In this document: positions 27,646 through 36,136 of the stretch, in pieces | Numbering within the stretch: the first letter of the stretch is position 1 | Layout of the letters: every line of letters starts with the position of its first letter | Assembly (NCBI GenBank): GCA_944321015.1 | Contig: CALUJS010000002.1 | Location: 1-64,000 of the forward strand | Reading direction: 5' to 3' | Length of the DNA: 64,000 nucleotides | DNA from: an uncultured Phocaeicola sp. | GTDB lineage: Bacteria; Bacteroidota; Bacteroidia; Bacteroidales; Bacteroidaceae | Made by a program: the position numbers and the translations under genes | The notes under the pieces: generated by a model | Seen by the model: the letters and a program-made list of their open reading frames with translations, nothing else | Told to the model about the DNA's origin: nothing | Database searches by the model: none

Positions 27646-27679
27646 CAGATAATCGCCTGCAAAGGTAGGCGATTATCTG
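27646..27679. promoter_or_regulatory. 13-bp inverted repeat with a promoter box in its loop
   Basis: CAGATAATCGCCT (27646-27658) and AGGCGATTATCTG (27667-27679) are perfect inverted arms. The loop together with the adjacent arm bases holds minus-strand TACCTTTG (27660-27667), a TAnnTTTG box for DUF4250. The dyad could be an operator, or the terminator of the choloylglycine hydrolase gene that ends at 27710; the poor T-run argues against a pure terminator. Confidence 0.6.
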
Positions 27680-27709
27680 TTAGGTTGTATTGCAAGCATG
27701 TGAAACTTT

Positions 27710-28795
27710 TCAATTGATGTCCACAGGGACGATGGGTTGCTGCTTCACCTTGTCGAGCGGAACGGCTTGGTAGGTCGTGCGGGCAAAATCGATGCGTTTC
27801 AGGTCGATGCTGCGAATCGTGCTGTCATACATTGTGCGGTAATAGATGACACGGTTCGTGGGGTCGGTGGCCGATGTCCACTGTGTGGCGCTGGGCAGGT
27901 CGGGGGCCTGCTCTCCCCGTGCCACTTCGATGCCGATGGGGATATCGAAGTTGTTCAGTATCTGGAAACACTGGCGCACGGCGTCTTCAGCCGACGCGGC
28001 TTGCGGGGCTGTGGCCTGGTAGAAGGCGGCACGCACGAAGCGCGAGGGAGGCGTCACGTCGCCGGGGATGCCCAGAAAGCCGCTGCCCGCTCCGAACGAA
28101 GTCAGCTGTGCCGCGCCCAACTGCTGTGCCGGGGCACTGCCGGGAAAGAGGTTGACGTAGTTGTTCAGGTTGGTCAGTTGCCATTCAAATCCCGGCGAGT
28201 TGGTCAACACGCCCAGCGTGTTCTCGTAGAAGCGTGCCTGTCCGTCGATGATTTCAAGCACAATCTGTCTGCCCGACGGGTCGGCGAAACGCCAGTGTAC
28301 GGTCGATGCGCGCGGGTCTATGGCCACCACGTGTACGCTTTTCACAGCTTGCTTCACTTCGTCTATCGTCTCACAACTGCCCAGAATCCAGCTCACCAGT
28401 TGCAGATCGGCTATGGTGCTTGCTTTCTGTGCGGAGTCGTAGGTTTCGTATTGGCCGTAGCGCGGGAAGTAGAACAGCCCGGCCGACAGTCCTTTCTCGT
28501 TGACGCCTTCGGCCACGAACTCTTTCTGTTCCACGGCCAGCCCCACGTAGCCCAACCGTGCCTTGAATGTCATGCCGTCGGTAGTCCCTCCGGGCGTGTA
28601 GGATTGTTGCACATGGCCTCGCGGCACGATGACATACCGGCTGTTCAGGTCGCTTCCGCCCCATTCGATGGTACGTGCCAGGACGGGCAGGCCGCCCGCG
28701 GTTCGCAGGGTGATGCCCGTGCAGGCTGTTGTCTGCGGCACATGTAGCGCCAGACAGATGATGCTCGTGATGAGCATTGCAGATAGTCGTTTCAT
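27710..28795 (-). CDS. Choloylglycine hydrolase / linear amide C-N hydrolase, exported
   Basis: A 361-residue Ntn-hydrolase of the bile-salt hydrolase / penicillin V acylase family. A signal peptide ends at ...QTTA, and the next residue is the catalytic Cys25 (CTGITL), freed by signal cleavage. The family arginine is Arg41 (position 17 of the mature enzyme). The residue aligned with Asp20 is Glu44 (RTIEW). GVNEKGLSAGLFYFP and LTNSPGFEWQL carry the other substrate-pocket residues. I use the ATG at 28793-28795, since the frame upstream is not protein-like. Bile-salt deconjugation is plausible in a gut species, but the Asp-to-Glu change means substrate specificity should not be assumed. Confidence 0.88.
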   Translation of the reverse strand: MKRLSAMLITSIICLALHVPQTTACTGITLRTAGGLPVLARTIEWGGSDLNSRYVIVPRGHVQQSYTPGGTTDGMTFKARLGYVGLAVEQKEFVAEGVNEKGLSAGLFYFPRYGQYETYDSAQKASTIADLQLVSWILGSCETIDEVKQAVKSVHVVAIDPRASTVHWRFADPSGRQIVLEIIDGQARFYENTLGVLTNSPGFEWQLTNLNNYVNLFPGSAPAQQLGAAQLTSFGAGSGFLGIPGDVTPPSRFVRAAFYQATAPQAASAEDAVRQCFQILNNFDIPIGIEVARGEQAPDLPSATQWTSATDPTNRVIYYRTMYDSTIRSIDLKRIDFARTTYQAVPLDKVKQQPIVPVDIN

Positions 28796-28880
28796 AACTG
28801 TAGGGTTATTTGTTCCCTGCAATATTACACCTATTATATATAGGATGCAAACATTCCGCCATGTTTCGTGAGCGGGAGGG

Positions 28881-29843
28881 TTATTCCGGCTGCACTTCGT
28901 TGGGCGAGGGCAGTTCTTTCCATCCTTCACCAAAGGCGTCATAGGCGTCGGTCACGACGACGAACGCCGTAGGATCGACCTCCTTTATTTTGAGCTTGAG
29001 TCCGGTGACTTCCTTGTAGCTGATGACGAGGAACAGCATCTCTTTGTCTTCGCCCGTATAGACGCCGCTGCTCTTGATGTAGGTTCCGGTGCGGTCGAGG
29101 TCACGCAGGATGTACGTGCGCAGTTCCTCCAGATGTTTGTCGCTGATGACGAAGATGAGTTTGTCGTTCTTCGCGCCATTGATCATGTAAGCGATGACGC
29201 GCGAGGTGACGAAGATGGCGATGAGCGAATAGAGCGACAAGTGCCATGACGGCTGAGATACATCGTCGGCCGTACCGATGCCGAACCCGATGACCAGCAA
29301 GCCAAAGCACACCACCGTGCCGTCGGCCAGCAGGATGGCGTTGGAGAAGCGTATGTGCGCGTATTTCTGGAGCAACATGCCCACGATGTCCGTACCGCCC
29401 GTGGTGGCCTGGTTGCGCACCACGATACCCGTGCCGATGCCTATCACCGTGGCGCCGATGATGCTCGTCAGCATCAGGTGGTTGCTCATGTCGAGCGTGC
29501 CGCCCAGCAGTTGCGTGGGGTCGAGCGCCTCAAGAGCTTCGCGGGTGGGATAGACCAGCGTGGTCAGCAAGTTCATGATGAGCGGTGTGGTCAGTGCCGC
29601 CGCAATGGTGCGCACACCGAGCTTGGAGCCGAGCAGGACGACCGAGAGAATGAGCAGGGGAATGTCGAACATGTAGCCGAACGTTCCCACCTGGATGGAA
29701 GGGAACAGGTTGTGGAGTACGATGCTGGCACCGTAGACTCCGCCCGGCACGATGTTATAGGGATTGATGAAAAAGACAAAGCCGGAGGCCAGTATGAAGC
29801 ACCCCAGCAGGATGTTAATCCATGCGCGAATTGTTTTGTTCAT
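28881..29843 (-). CDS. YitT family membrane protein (DUF161 + DUF2179)
   Basis: A 320-residue inner-membrane protein with about five or six hydrophobic segments in the first 220 residues (ILLGCFILASGFVFFINPYNIVPGGVYG is the family signature, too long to give unbroken here: key parts are NPYNIVPGG and GTDIVGMLL), then a cytoplasmic DUF2179 domain of about 90 residues (YTGEDKEMLFLVISYKEV). Function is unknown. The start at 29841-29843 (MNKTIRAW) lies after the -7 box at 29868; the earlier in-frame ATG would lie in the promoter. Confidence 0.9.
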   Translation of the reverse strand: MNKTIRAWINILLGCFILASGFVFFINPYNIVPGGVYGASIVLHNLFPSIQVGTFGYMFDIPLLILSVVLLGSKLGVRTIAAALTTPLIMNLLTTLVYPTREALEALDPTQLLGGTLDMSNHLMLTSIIGATVIGIGTGIVVRNQATTGGTDIVGMLLQKYAHIRFSNAILLADGTVVCFGLLVIGFGIGTADDVSQPSWHLSLYSLIAIFVTSRVIAYMINGAKNDKLIFVISDKHLEELRTYILRDLDRTGTYIKSSGVYTGEDKEMLFLVISYKEVTGLKLKIKEVDPTAFVVVTDAYDAFGEGWKELPSPNEVQPE

Positions 29844-29867
29844 AGCTATAGGTTTATAATTATGCAG

Positions 29868-29875
29868 CAAATATA
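29868..29875 (-). promoter_or_regulatory. -7 box for the YitT gene
   Basis: Minus-strand TATATTTG, 24 bp upstream of the preferred start. This rules out the alternative ATG at 29870, which lies inside the box. Confidence 0.5.
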
Positions 29876-29914
29876 CAAAAGATTCGTCACTCCCGCATGG
29901 ATTAGGCAGGAATT

Positions 29915-31354
29915 TTAGCTGTTTTCCTTCGGCGACAGGCCCATCTCGGCCGCTTTCCGGAGCAGGAACCCGTAGGCGGCATCATGTTCGTTGGGGATGA
30001 CGCCGTCCAAGATGGCATCCTTGATGGCGCTTTTGAGCGTGCCCACCTCGCGGCAGGGAGCCAGTCCGAACACACGCATGATTTCCTCTCCGCTCACCGG
30101 GGGTTGGAAGTTGCGGATGCGGTCTTTCTCCTCCAGGTCTTTCAGCTTCCGGCGCACCAGTTTGAAGTTGTCCAGGAAGCGTTGCTTGCGCACCTGGTTC
30201 TTCGAGGTGATGTCCGCCTCGCACAGGGTCATCAGGTCGTCGATGTCGTCGCCCGCCTCGAACAGCAGGCGGCGCACGGCCGAGTCGGTCACCACATCGT
30301 CGGCAATGACGATGGGGCGCATATGCAGTCCGACGAGCTTCTGCACGTACTTCATCTTCTCGTTCATAGGCAGTTTCATGCGGCGGAAGATGTCCGGCAC
30401 CATCTTTTCTCCTATATAATTATGGTTGTGGAAGGTCCACCCCGTGCGCGGCTCCCAGCGTTTGGTGCGCGGTTTGCCGATGTCGTGCAGCAGTGCGGCC
30501 CAGCGCAGCCAGAGGCCCGCTCCCTGCTTGGCTACGTTGTCCACCACCTCCAGCGTGTGGTAGAAATTGTCCTTGTGGGCGCGGCCGTTCATCGTTTCCA
30601 CTCCCTGCAGGGCCGTGAGTTCGGGGAAGATGATTTCCAACAGTCCGCTGCGTTCCAGGTCGACCAGCCCGCGTGAGGGGACGGGCGAGAGGAGTATCTT
30701 GTTCAGCTCGTCGCTGATGCGTTCGTAAGATATGATGCGGATGCGTTCGCGGTTGCGCGCCAGTGCTTCAAACGTCTCATCGTCAATGTAGAACTTCAGC
30801 TGTGTGGCAAAGCGGATGCAGCGCATCATGCGCAGGGGGTCGTCGCTGAACGTCACGTCCGGGTCGAGCGGCGTGCGGATGGTTTTTTCCTTCATGTCGT
30901 CCAGCCCGCCGAACGGGTCCACCAGCTCGCCGAAGCGCGCATGGTTGAGGCAGACGGCCAACGCGTTGATGGTGAAGTCGCGCCGGTTCTGGTCGTCCTC
31001 CAGCGTGCCGTCCTCGACTACCGGCTTGCGCGAGTCGTGCGAGTAAGATTCGCGCCGTGCGCCCACGAACTCCACTTCGAGCGCGCCGCATTTCACTTGC
31101 GCCGTGCCGAAGTTGCGGAATACCGACACATGCGCCTTCTTCCCCAGTTTGCGTCCCAGTGCTTCGGCCATCGCTATGCCGCTGCCCACGACCACCACGT
31201 CGATGTCTTTCGACGGGCGTTCGAGGAAGAGGTCGCGCACGTAGCCTCCCACGGCATAACACTCCAGGCCCAGCTCGTCGGCCGTTTCGGAAATTTGGTG
31301 GAATATGGGTTTGTCAAATCGCTCAATCAAGTCGCTTTGTGTCAGTTCTATCAT
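29915..31354 (-). CDS. cca: CCA tRNA nucleotidyltransferase with HD domain
   Basis: A 479-residue class II nucleotidyltransferase that adds or repairs the 3' CCA of tRNAs. Active-site segments are GGYVRDLF and DIDVVVVG, then RRDFTINA and the ribose- and base-selection motifs (DDPLRMMRCIRFA, ERISDEL). An HD phosphohydrolase domain follows (ALLHDIGKP). The ATG at 31352-31354 (MIELTQSDL) is chosen because the earlier in-frame ATGs lie at or upstream of the -7 box at 31381. The gene is monocistronic and divergent from a lipoprotein gene. Confidence 0.94.
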   Translation of the reverse strand: MIELTQSDLIERFDKPIFHQISETADELGLECYAVGGYVRDLFLERPSKDIDVVVVGSGIAMAEALGRKLGKKAHVSVFRNFGTAQVKCGALEVEFVGARRESYSHDSRKPVVEDGTLEDDQNRRDFTINALAVCLNHARFGELVDPFGGLDDMKEKTIRTPLDPDVTFSDDPLRMMRCIRFATQLKFYIDDETFEALARNRERIRIISYERISDELNKILLSPVPSRGLVDLERSGLLEIIFPELTALQGVETMNGRAHKDNFYHTLEVVDNVAKQGAGLWLRWAALLHDIGKPRTKRWEPRTGWTFHNHNYIGEKMVPDIFRRMKLPMNEKMKYVQKLVGLHMRPIVIADDVVTDSAVRRLLFEAGDDIDDLMTLCEADITSKNQVRKQRFLDNFKLVRRKLKDLEEKDRIRNFQPPVSGEEIMRVFGLAPCREVGTLKSAIKDAILDGVIPNEHDAAYGFLLRKAAEMGLSPKENS

Positions 31355-31380
31355 ACGTCTATGGTTTATCGTGTGAGGTG

Positions 31381-31388
31381 CAAAGTTA
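31381..31388 (-). promoter_or_regulatory. -7 box for cca
   Basis: Minus-strand TAACTTTG, 26 bp before the preferred cca start. Confidence 0.5.
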
Positions 31389-31500
31389 CGCCGATTCTTC
31401 CGAATAACCGCAGAAATGCGCAAATTTACGAACGTCGCGGCGTTGGCAGACCTCGATCACGGATGAGGAAACGGCCGTCGGAAGACAGGCTCCGGGCGTC

Positions 31501-31573
31501 CATATTCGCAGCCTTGAGCGGACATATCCCCGCCCGCGAGCGCCCATATTCCCGCTTGCGAGCCTTCATATTG
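31501..31573. repeat. 22-bp-period palindromic repeat element, copy D
   Basis: Units start at 31501, 31523 and 31545, with a terminal CATATTG at 31567. It sits in the 346-bp gap between divergent cca and the lipoprotein gene. The rest of the gap holds one -7 box on each side and nothing else I can identify. Confidence 0.85.
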
Positions 31574-31669
31574 CTCGTCAATGTCGCAGGATAATGACTG
31601 ATTTGGGTTAAATTGGCAACACCGGTATCGAAAGTAGGGAATCGGGCTGGCTTAATGCAAATAAATGCG

Positions 31670-31677
31670 TACTTTTG
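31670..31677 (+). promoter_or_regulatory. -7 box for the 31701 lipoprotein
   Basis: TACTTTTG, 23 bp before the ATG at 31701; it also excludes the in-frame ATG at 31665. Confidence 0.5.
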
Positions 31678-31700
31678 CCAAACAACAAACAAACGAACTC

Positions 31701-32528
31701 ATGAAGAAATATCTGTTTATAAGCTGCCTTGCGGTCATGCTGGCCGCGTGCAGCGACTACGACAAGCAAGCCCGGCCTTACTTGCAACGAGCCGAGGAAT
31801 TGCTCGTGCAGGGACAATACAGCGAGGCCAAATCGCAGATTGACAGCATCCGCGCCCTCTATCCGAAAGCATTCGAGGCGCGCAAGGCCGGCATCCGCCT
31901 CATGCAGCAAATCGAACTCAAGGAGCAGGCCCGCACGCTGGCCTATCTCGACAGCGCCTACCGTGCGAAGGCGGCGACGCTGGATTCCATCAAGGGAAAC
32001 TATGTCTTCGAGAAGGACACGGCCTATCAGGACATCGGCAACTATTTCAGTCCCTCGCAGACGGTGGAGAAGAACCTGCGCCGCTCCTACCTCCGCGCTC
32101 AGGTGAGCGAGCGGGGCGAGATGAGGCTTACGTCGATTTATTGCGGACAGAGGAACATCCACCACACGGCGGTGAAGGTGACTGCGGCGGACACTTTCGC
32201 GCAGACGCCCGTGTCGACGGACGTCTACGAGTCGTCCGACCTGGGCTGGCATACGGAGCAGGCCGACTTCGTGTTGGGCCGCGACAGCAGCGTGATAGAC
32301 TTCATCGTGATGCACCGTGCCGACCCCATCCGGGTGGAATACTTGGGCGAGCGTCCCTATCGCACGACGATGACGCGTGCCGACCGCGACGCGATAGCCG
32401 ATGTGTACCGGCTGACGCAGGTGCTCTCGGCCATGGAACAGATACGGGCGGACAAGCGTGAGGCCGAGCTGAAGGTTGAGTTCATCAAGCGGAAAATGGC
32501 GGAAGACGCCGCCGGGGATGGCAAATGA
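31701..32528 (+). CDS. Lipoprotein with helical, repeat-like N-terminal half
   Basis: A 275-residue lipoprotein (lipobox LAAC, Cys17). The region after the anchor, YLQRAEELLVQGQYSEAKSQID then ALYPKAFEARKAG, resembles a tetratricopeptide-like helix pair. The middle is strand-rich and the last 40 residues form a charged helix (VLSAMEQIRADKREAELKVE). I do not recognise a named function. Proteins of this type are frequent in Bacteroidetes envelopes. It stands alone, convergent with the toxin-antitoxin pair. Confidence 0.85.
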   Translation: MKKYLFISCLAVMLAACSDYDKQARPYLQRAEELLVQGQYSEAKSQIDSIRALYPKAFEARKAGIRLMQQIELKEQARTLAYLDSAYRAKAATLDSIKGNYVFEKDTAYQDIGNYFSPSQTVEKNLRRSYLRAQVSERGEMRLTSIYCGQRNIHHTAVKVTAADTFAQTPVSTDVYESSDLGWHTEQADFVLGRDSSVIDFIVMHRADPIRVEYLGERPYRTTMTRADRDAIADVYRLTQVLSAMEQIRADKREAELKVEFIKRKMAEDAAGDGK

Positions 32529-32577
32529 CAGGAAGGCGTGGCAGGAGAGAGAACACACGGCGGGGCGGGATGCCCCG

Positions 32578-32919
32578 TTACTTTAATCCGTTCTGTTTTA
32601 ATAAGGCTGCAATCTCGGCCTGAGTGATGGAAGACCGCTCGGCCTTGTCGTAGATGGTGATGAGGTTGATTTCGGTTTCGCCAATGGCCACAACTATGGT
32701 GAAGGTGATGACCCGTGCGCCGCCGCTTTTCCCTCGTCCTTTGGAGGTGATGGCCATGCGCACCTTGCGCAGGCCGCCTCCAAGGTCGGCGCCTAGACGG
32801 GGATTGGCTTCCAGATCTCTAAGTAAACGGGCATAGTCATTTGCTATGGAAGCATAACGCTTGCCCAATCGCTTGATTTCTTTATCAAAAGAAGGGACGG
32901 TTGTGATTTTATACTTCAT
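32578..32919 (-). CDS. RelE/ParE-superfamily toxin
   Basis: A 113-residue protein with the RelE/ParE fold pattern: N-terminal strand-helix-helix (VPSFDKEIKRLGKRYASI), a central LRKVRMAI strand followed by a basic loop (SKGRGKSGGARVITF), and a C-terminal LITIYDKAERSS segment. Toxins of this superfamily cleave mRNA on the ribosome or poison gyrase; which applies here is unclear. Its start overlaps the upstream antitoxin gene by 11 bp. Confidence 0.85.
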   Translation of the reverse strand: MKYKITTVPSFDKEIKRLGKRYASIANDYARLLRDLEANPRLGADLGGGLRKVRMAITSKGRGKSGGARVITFTIVVAIGETEINLITIYDKAERSSITQAEIAALLKQNGLK

Positions 32920-33142
32920 CTTCTAATTCTTTTAAGAGTTCTTCGGCTGGTCTTGTGCGTCCCGCCTTCATGTCTTTCAAACCGGCATCAATCATGGCCA
33001 ACACTTCTTCCTTGCTGATGTATTCGGTCTCGTCTTTAGGCTTGAGGTCTTCGTTCAATCGCTCGGCGAGCCACTTCTTGTTGCTCTTGGGAAGCGATTG
33101 CAAGTAAAGCCACAAGTTTTCCATTGCTGCGGATGTTCTCAT
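32909..33142 (-). CDS. Antitoxin of the RelE-type pair
   Basis: A 77-residue acidic protein directly upstream of, and overlapping, the toxin. The N-terminal half is helical (LWLYLQSLPKSNKKWLAERL), and the C-terminal half is flexible and charged, the usual toxin-wrapping region. I see no clear DNA-binding motif. The ATG at 33140-33142 is supported by an AAGGAGG sequence 7 nt upstream; an in-frame ATG at 33124 is less likely. It was identified mainly by context. Confidence 0.8.
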   Translation of the reverse strand: MRTSAAMENLWLYLQSLPKSNKKWLAERLNEDLKPKDETEYISKEEVLAMIDAGLKDMKAGRTRPAEELLKELEDEV

Positions 33143-33149
33143 AGTTGTT

Positions 33150-33156
33150 CCTCCTT
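33150..33156 (-). promoter_or_regulatory. Strong Shine-Dalgarno site of the antitoxin gene
   Basis: Minus-strand AAGGAGG, 7 nt before the ATG. This is unusual in Bacteroidetes, whose genes mostly lack such sites, and I noticed no comparable one at the other starts I inspected. Confidence 0.75.
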
Positions 33157-33179
33157 AATTAATAGATGGTTTACATGGG

Positions 33180-33187
33180 CAAAGGTA
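33180..33187 (-). promoter_or_regulatory. -7 box of the toxin-antitoxin operon
   Basis: Minus-strand TACCTTTG, 37 bp upstream of the antitoxin start. Confidence 0.5.
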
Positions 33188-33280
33188 GTGAAACATCTCC
33201 AATAGTCCTTGTTGCACAGAGCTTTTCTTTGCCCGTGTGTGAGGATATTTGTGCTATTTTGGGTCTTATAAGGCGCGGCT

Positions 33281-33314
33281 TTTGCCTCTTTTAGGAAAAA
33301 ATATAGTACTTTTG
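33281..33314 (+). promoter_or_regulatory. Promoter of gltX
   Basis: TTTG at 33281-33284 and TACTTTTG at 33307-33314 with a 22-nt spacer, slightly longer than the 19-21 nt consensus; the ATG follows 30 bp later. Confidence 0.55.
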
Positions 33315-33344
33315 CGGGGTATTAAGCATAAGTAACAGAACAAC

Positions 33345-34862
33345 ATGGCAGAAAGAAAAGTAAGAGTGCGCTTTGCGCCTAGTCCTACCGGTGCGTTGCA
33401 CATCGGAGGCGTCCGTACCGCTTTATATAATTATTTGTTTGCCCGTCAGCATGGCGGCGACCTGATATTCCGCATTGAGGATACCGATTCCAGCCGTTTC
33501 GTGCCCGGTGCGGAGGAATATATCATAGAATCATTCAAATGGCTTGGTATCAAGTTTGACGAAGGCGTGAGCTTCGGAGGCGACCACGGCCCGTACCGTC
33601 AGTCCGAACGGCGCGACATCTATAAGAAGTATGTCCGTCAGTTGCTCGATGCGGGCAAGGCTTACATAGCCTTTGACACGCCTGCCGAGCTGGAGGCCAA
33701 ACGTGCCGAGGTGCCCAATTTCCAATATGACGCCCACACGCGCGGCATGATGCGCAATTCATTCACGCTTCCGAAAGAGGAGGTAGACCGGCTTATAGCC
33801 GAAGGACGGCAATACGTCGTGCGTTTCAAGATAGAACCCAATGAAGACGTGCATGTCAACGACCTTATCCGTGGCGATGTGGTTATCAACTCGTCTATTC
33901 TGGATGACAAGGTGCTCTACAAGTCGGCCGACGAACTGCCTACTTACCACCTGGCCAACATTGTGGACGATCACTTGATGGAAGTCACCCACGTCATCCG
34001 TGGCGAGGAGTGGTTGCCGTCGGCTCCGCTTCATGTGTTGCTCTATCGCGCCTTCGGCTGGGCCGACACGATGCCGGAGTTTGCCCATTTGCCCCTCTTG
34101 TTGAAGCCCGATGGCAAAGGCAAGCTCAGCAAGCGCGACGGCGACCGTTTGGGATTCCCCGTGTTCCCGCTCGAATGGCATGACCCCAAGACCGGCGAAG
34201 TGTCGTCGGGTTTCCGCGAGTCGGGTTACTTGCCCGAAGCGGTGCTCAACTTCCTTGCCCTGCTGGGCTGGAATCCCGGTAACGACCAGGAACTGATGAC
34301 GCTCGACGAGATGGTACGTCTCTTCGACATACGCCGTTGCAGCAAGGCCGGCGCGCGTTTCGACTACGTGAAAGGCATCTGGTTCAATCATGAGTATATC
34401 TTGAAGATGAGTGATGAACGTGTGGCCGAGCTGTTCATGCCCATCCTGAAAGAACATGGCATCGATGCTCCGATGGACAAAGTGGTGACTGTGGTCGGCA
34501 TGATGAAGGGCCGCGTCAACTTCGTTAAGGAACTTTGGGATACGTGCAAGTTCTTCTTTGTGGCTCCCACCGAATATGATGCCAAGACGGTGCAGAAACG
34601 TTGGAAGGAAGATTCCGCCGAGATGATGACCCGTCTGGCCGACCTGTTGGAGAGCCTTGACGACTTCTCGCTGGAAAACCAGGAGCGGGTGGTGATGAAG
34701 TGGATTGAGGACAATGGCCTGCACACGGGCAACATCATGAATGCTTTCCGCCTGACGCTGGTGGGCGAAGGCAAAGGTCCCCACATGTTTGACATTTCTT
34801 CGGTGCTGGGCAAGGAAGAAACCATCGCACGCATGCGCCGTGCCATTGAAGTGCTGAAATAA
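33345..34862 (+). CDS. gltX: Glutamyl-tRNA synthetase
   Basis: A 505-residue class I aminoacyl-tRNA synthetase that charges tRNA-Glu. The HIGH-type motif is ALHIGG (17-22) within [13 protein letters not shown], and the KMSKS-type motif is KLSKR (260-264). The length and C-terminal anticodon-binding region are normal. It is followed after 10 bp by waaA, so the two probably form one transcript. Confidence 0.97.
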   Translation: MAERKVRVRFAPSPTGALHIGGVRTALYNYLFARQHGGDLIFRIEDTDSSRFVPGAEEYIIESFKWLGIKFDEGVSFGGDHGPYRQSERRDIYKKYVRQLLDAGKAYIAFDTPAELEAKRAEVPNFQYDAHTRGMMRNSFTLPKEEVDRLIAEGRQYVVRFKIEPNEDVHVNDLIRGDVVINSSILDDKVLYKSADELPTYHLANIVDDHLMEVTHVIRGEEWLPSAPLHVLLYRAFGWADTMPEFAHLPLLLKPDGKGKLSKRDGDRLGFPVFPLEWHDPKTGEVSSGFRESGYLPEAVLNFLALLGWNPGNDQELMTLDEMVRLFDIRRCSKAGARFDYVKGIWFNHEYILKMSDERVAELFMPILKEHGIDAPMDKVVTVVGMMKGRVNFVKELWDTCKFFFVAPTEYDAKTVQKRWKEDSAEMMTRLADLLESLDDFSLENQERVVMKWIEDNGLHTGNIMNAFRLTLVGEGKGPHMFDISSVLGKEETIARMRRAIEVLK

Positions 34863-34872
34863 TATTTCGCTC

Positions 34873-36093
34873 ATGTACAGCTTTGTCATTTGCATCTACC
34901 TGATGGTTGTCAAACTGGTGTCGCTCTTCAATGCGAAGGCGCGGCTCATGGTGCGCGGCCATGCACAGGTGTTCCGCATGCTTCGTGAACGCATCAAGCC
35001 GGGAGAAAGGTATCTGTGGTTTCATGCTGCTTCCTTGGGCGAGTTTGAGCAGGGGCGTCCGCTGATGGAACGCATCCGCCGCGAATATCCGGAGTATAAG
35101 ATACTGCTCACATTTTTTTCCCCGTCGGGGTATGAGGTACGCAAGAACTATGCGGGAGCCGACATCATTTGCTATTTGCCTTTTGACACGCCGCGCAATG
35201 TGCGCCGTTTCCTAGAGTTGGCTCATCCCTGCATGGCTTTCTTCATCAAGTACGAGTTCTGGCAGAACTATCTGAAAGGCTTGCAGCGGCGCGACATCCC
35301 GGTGTACAGCGTTTCGTCTATCTTCCGTCGGAACCAAGTGTTTTTCCGTTGGTATGGCGGGAAGTACTATAAAGTGCTTACCCGTTTTACCCATCTTTTT
35401 GTGCAGAATGAAGTTTCAAAGGATTTGTTGGCCACGTTGGGCATTCACAATGTGACGGTGGTGGGCGATACCCGTTTCGACCGCGTCATCGAGATATTCC
35501 GTCAGACCAAGCAGTTGCCTTTGGTGGAAGCGTTTAAGGGACAGTGTCGCCGGGTAATGGTGGCCGGCAGTTCATGGCAGCCGGATGAGGACATTTTCAT
35601 TCCTTACTTCAATGCACATCCTGAGATGAAGCTCATCATCGCTCCGCACGTTATAGGCGAAGACCATCTGAAGGAGATTACCGGCAAGCTCAAGCGTCCC
35701 TATGTGCGCTACACGCAGACGACGGAGGAAGAGGCGGCCAAGGCCGATTGTCTTATCGTGGACTGTTTCGGCTTGCTTTCGTCCATCTACCGTTATGGCG
35801 AAGTGGCCTATGTGGGCGGTGGCTTCGGCGTGGGCATCCACAATGTGTTGGAAGCAGCGGTTTATGGTGTGCCCGTACTCTTTGGTCCGAACAATCACCG
35901 CTTTCAGGAAGCCCGTCAGTTGCTGGATGCCGGAGGCGGTATAGAGGTGACGGATGAGGCTTCGTTTCGCACGGAGATGGACAAGTTGCTCACGGATGAA
36001 ACCTATCTGTCCGACTGTGGGCATCGCGCGGGCACATACGTCCACGGACATGCCGGGGCCTCGGACAAGATACTGGGCAGTATTGCACTTTAA
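34873..36093 (+). CDS. waaA: 3-deoxy-D-manno-octulosonic acid (Kdo) transferase
   Basis: A 406-residue GT30 glycosyltransferase that adds Kdo from CMP-Kdo to lipid A precursors on the inner leaflet. The N-terminus carries a hydrophobic anchor (SFVICIYLMVVKLVSLF). The probable catalytic Glu57 lies in HAASLGEFEQG. Donor-binding parts VGDTRFDRV, APHVIGEDH and GGGFGVGIHNVLEAA are all present. Its position between gltX and a symporter implies no pathway link beyond shared transcription. Confidence 0.95.
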   Translation: MYSFVICIYLMVVKLVSLFNAKARLMVRGHAQVFRMLRERIKPGERYLWFHAASLGEFEQGRPLMERIRREYPEYKILLTFFSPSGYEVRKNYAGADIICYLPFDTPRNVRRFLELAHPCMAFFIKYEFWQNYLKGLQRRDIPVYSVSSIFRRNQVFFRWYGGKYYKVLTRFTHLFVQNEVSKDLLATLGIHNVTVVGDTRFDRVIEIFRQTKQLPLVEAFKGQCRRVMVAGSSWQPDEDIFIPYFNAHPEMKLIIAPHVIGEDHLKEITGKLKRPYVRYTQTTEEEAAKADCLIVDCFGLLSSIYRYGEVAYVGGGFGVGIHNVLEAAVYGVPVLFGPNNHRFQEARQLLDAGGGIEVTDEASFRTEMDKLLTDETYLSDCGHRAGTYVHGHAGASDKILGSIAL

Positions 36094-36136
36094 CCTATTA
36101 CCATAATTGAGATACCATAGGAAACACTACAGGGTG

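Noticed and set aside
27646-27679. Inverted repeat taken simply as a terminator for the choloylglycine hydrolase gene
   Set aside because: There is no T-run of note after the stem on the minus strand, and the loop contains a promoter box, so an operator role seems at least as likely.
33109-33124. Alternative antitoxin start at the ATG at 33124 (MENLWLY)
   Set aside because: The ATG at 33142 has an AAGGAGG site at ideal spacing, so the longer form is preferred.
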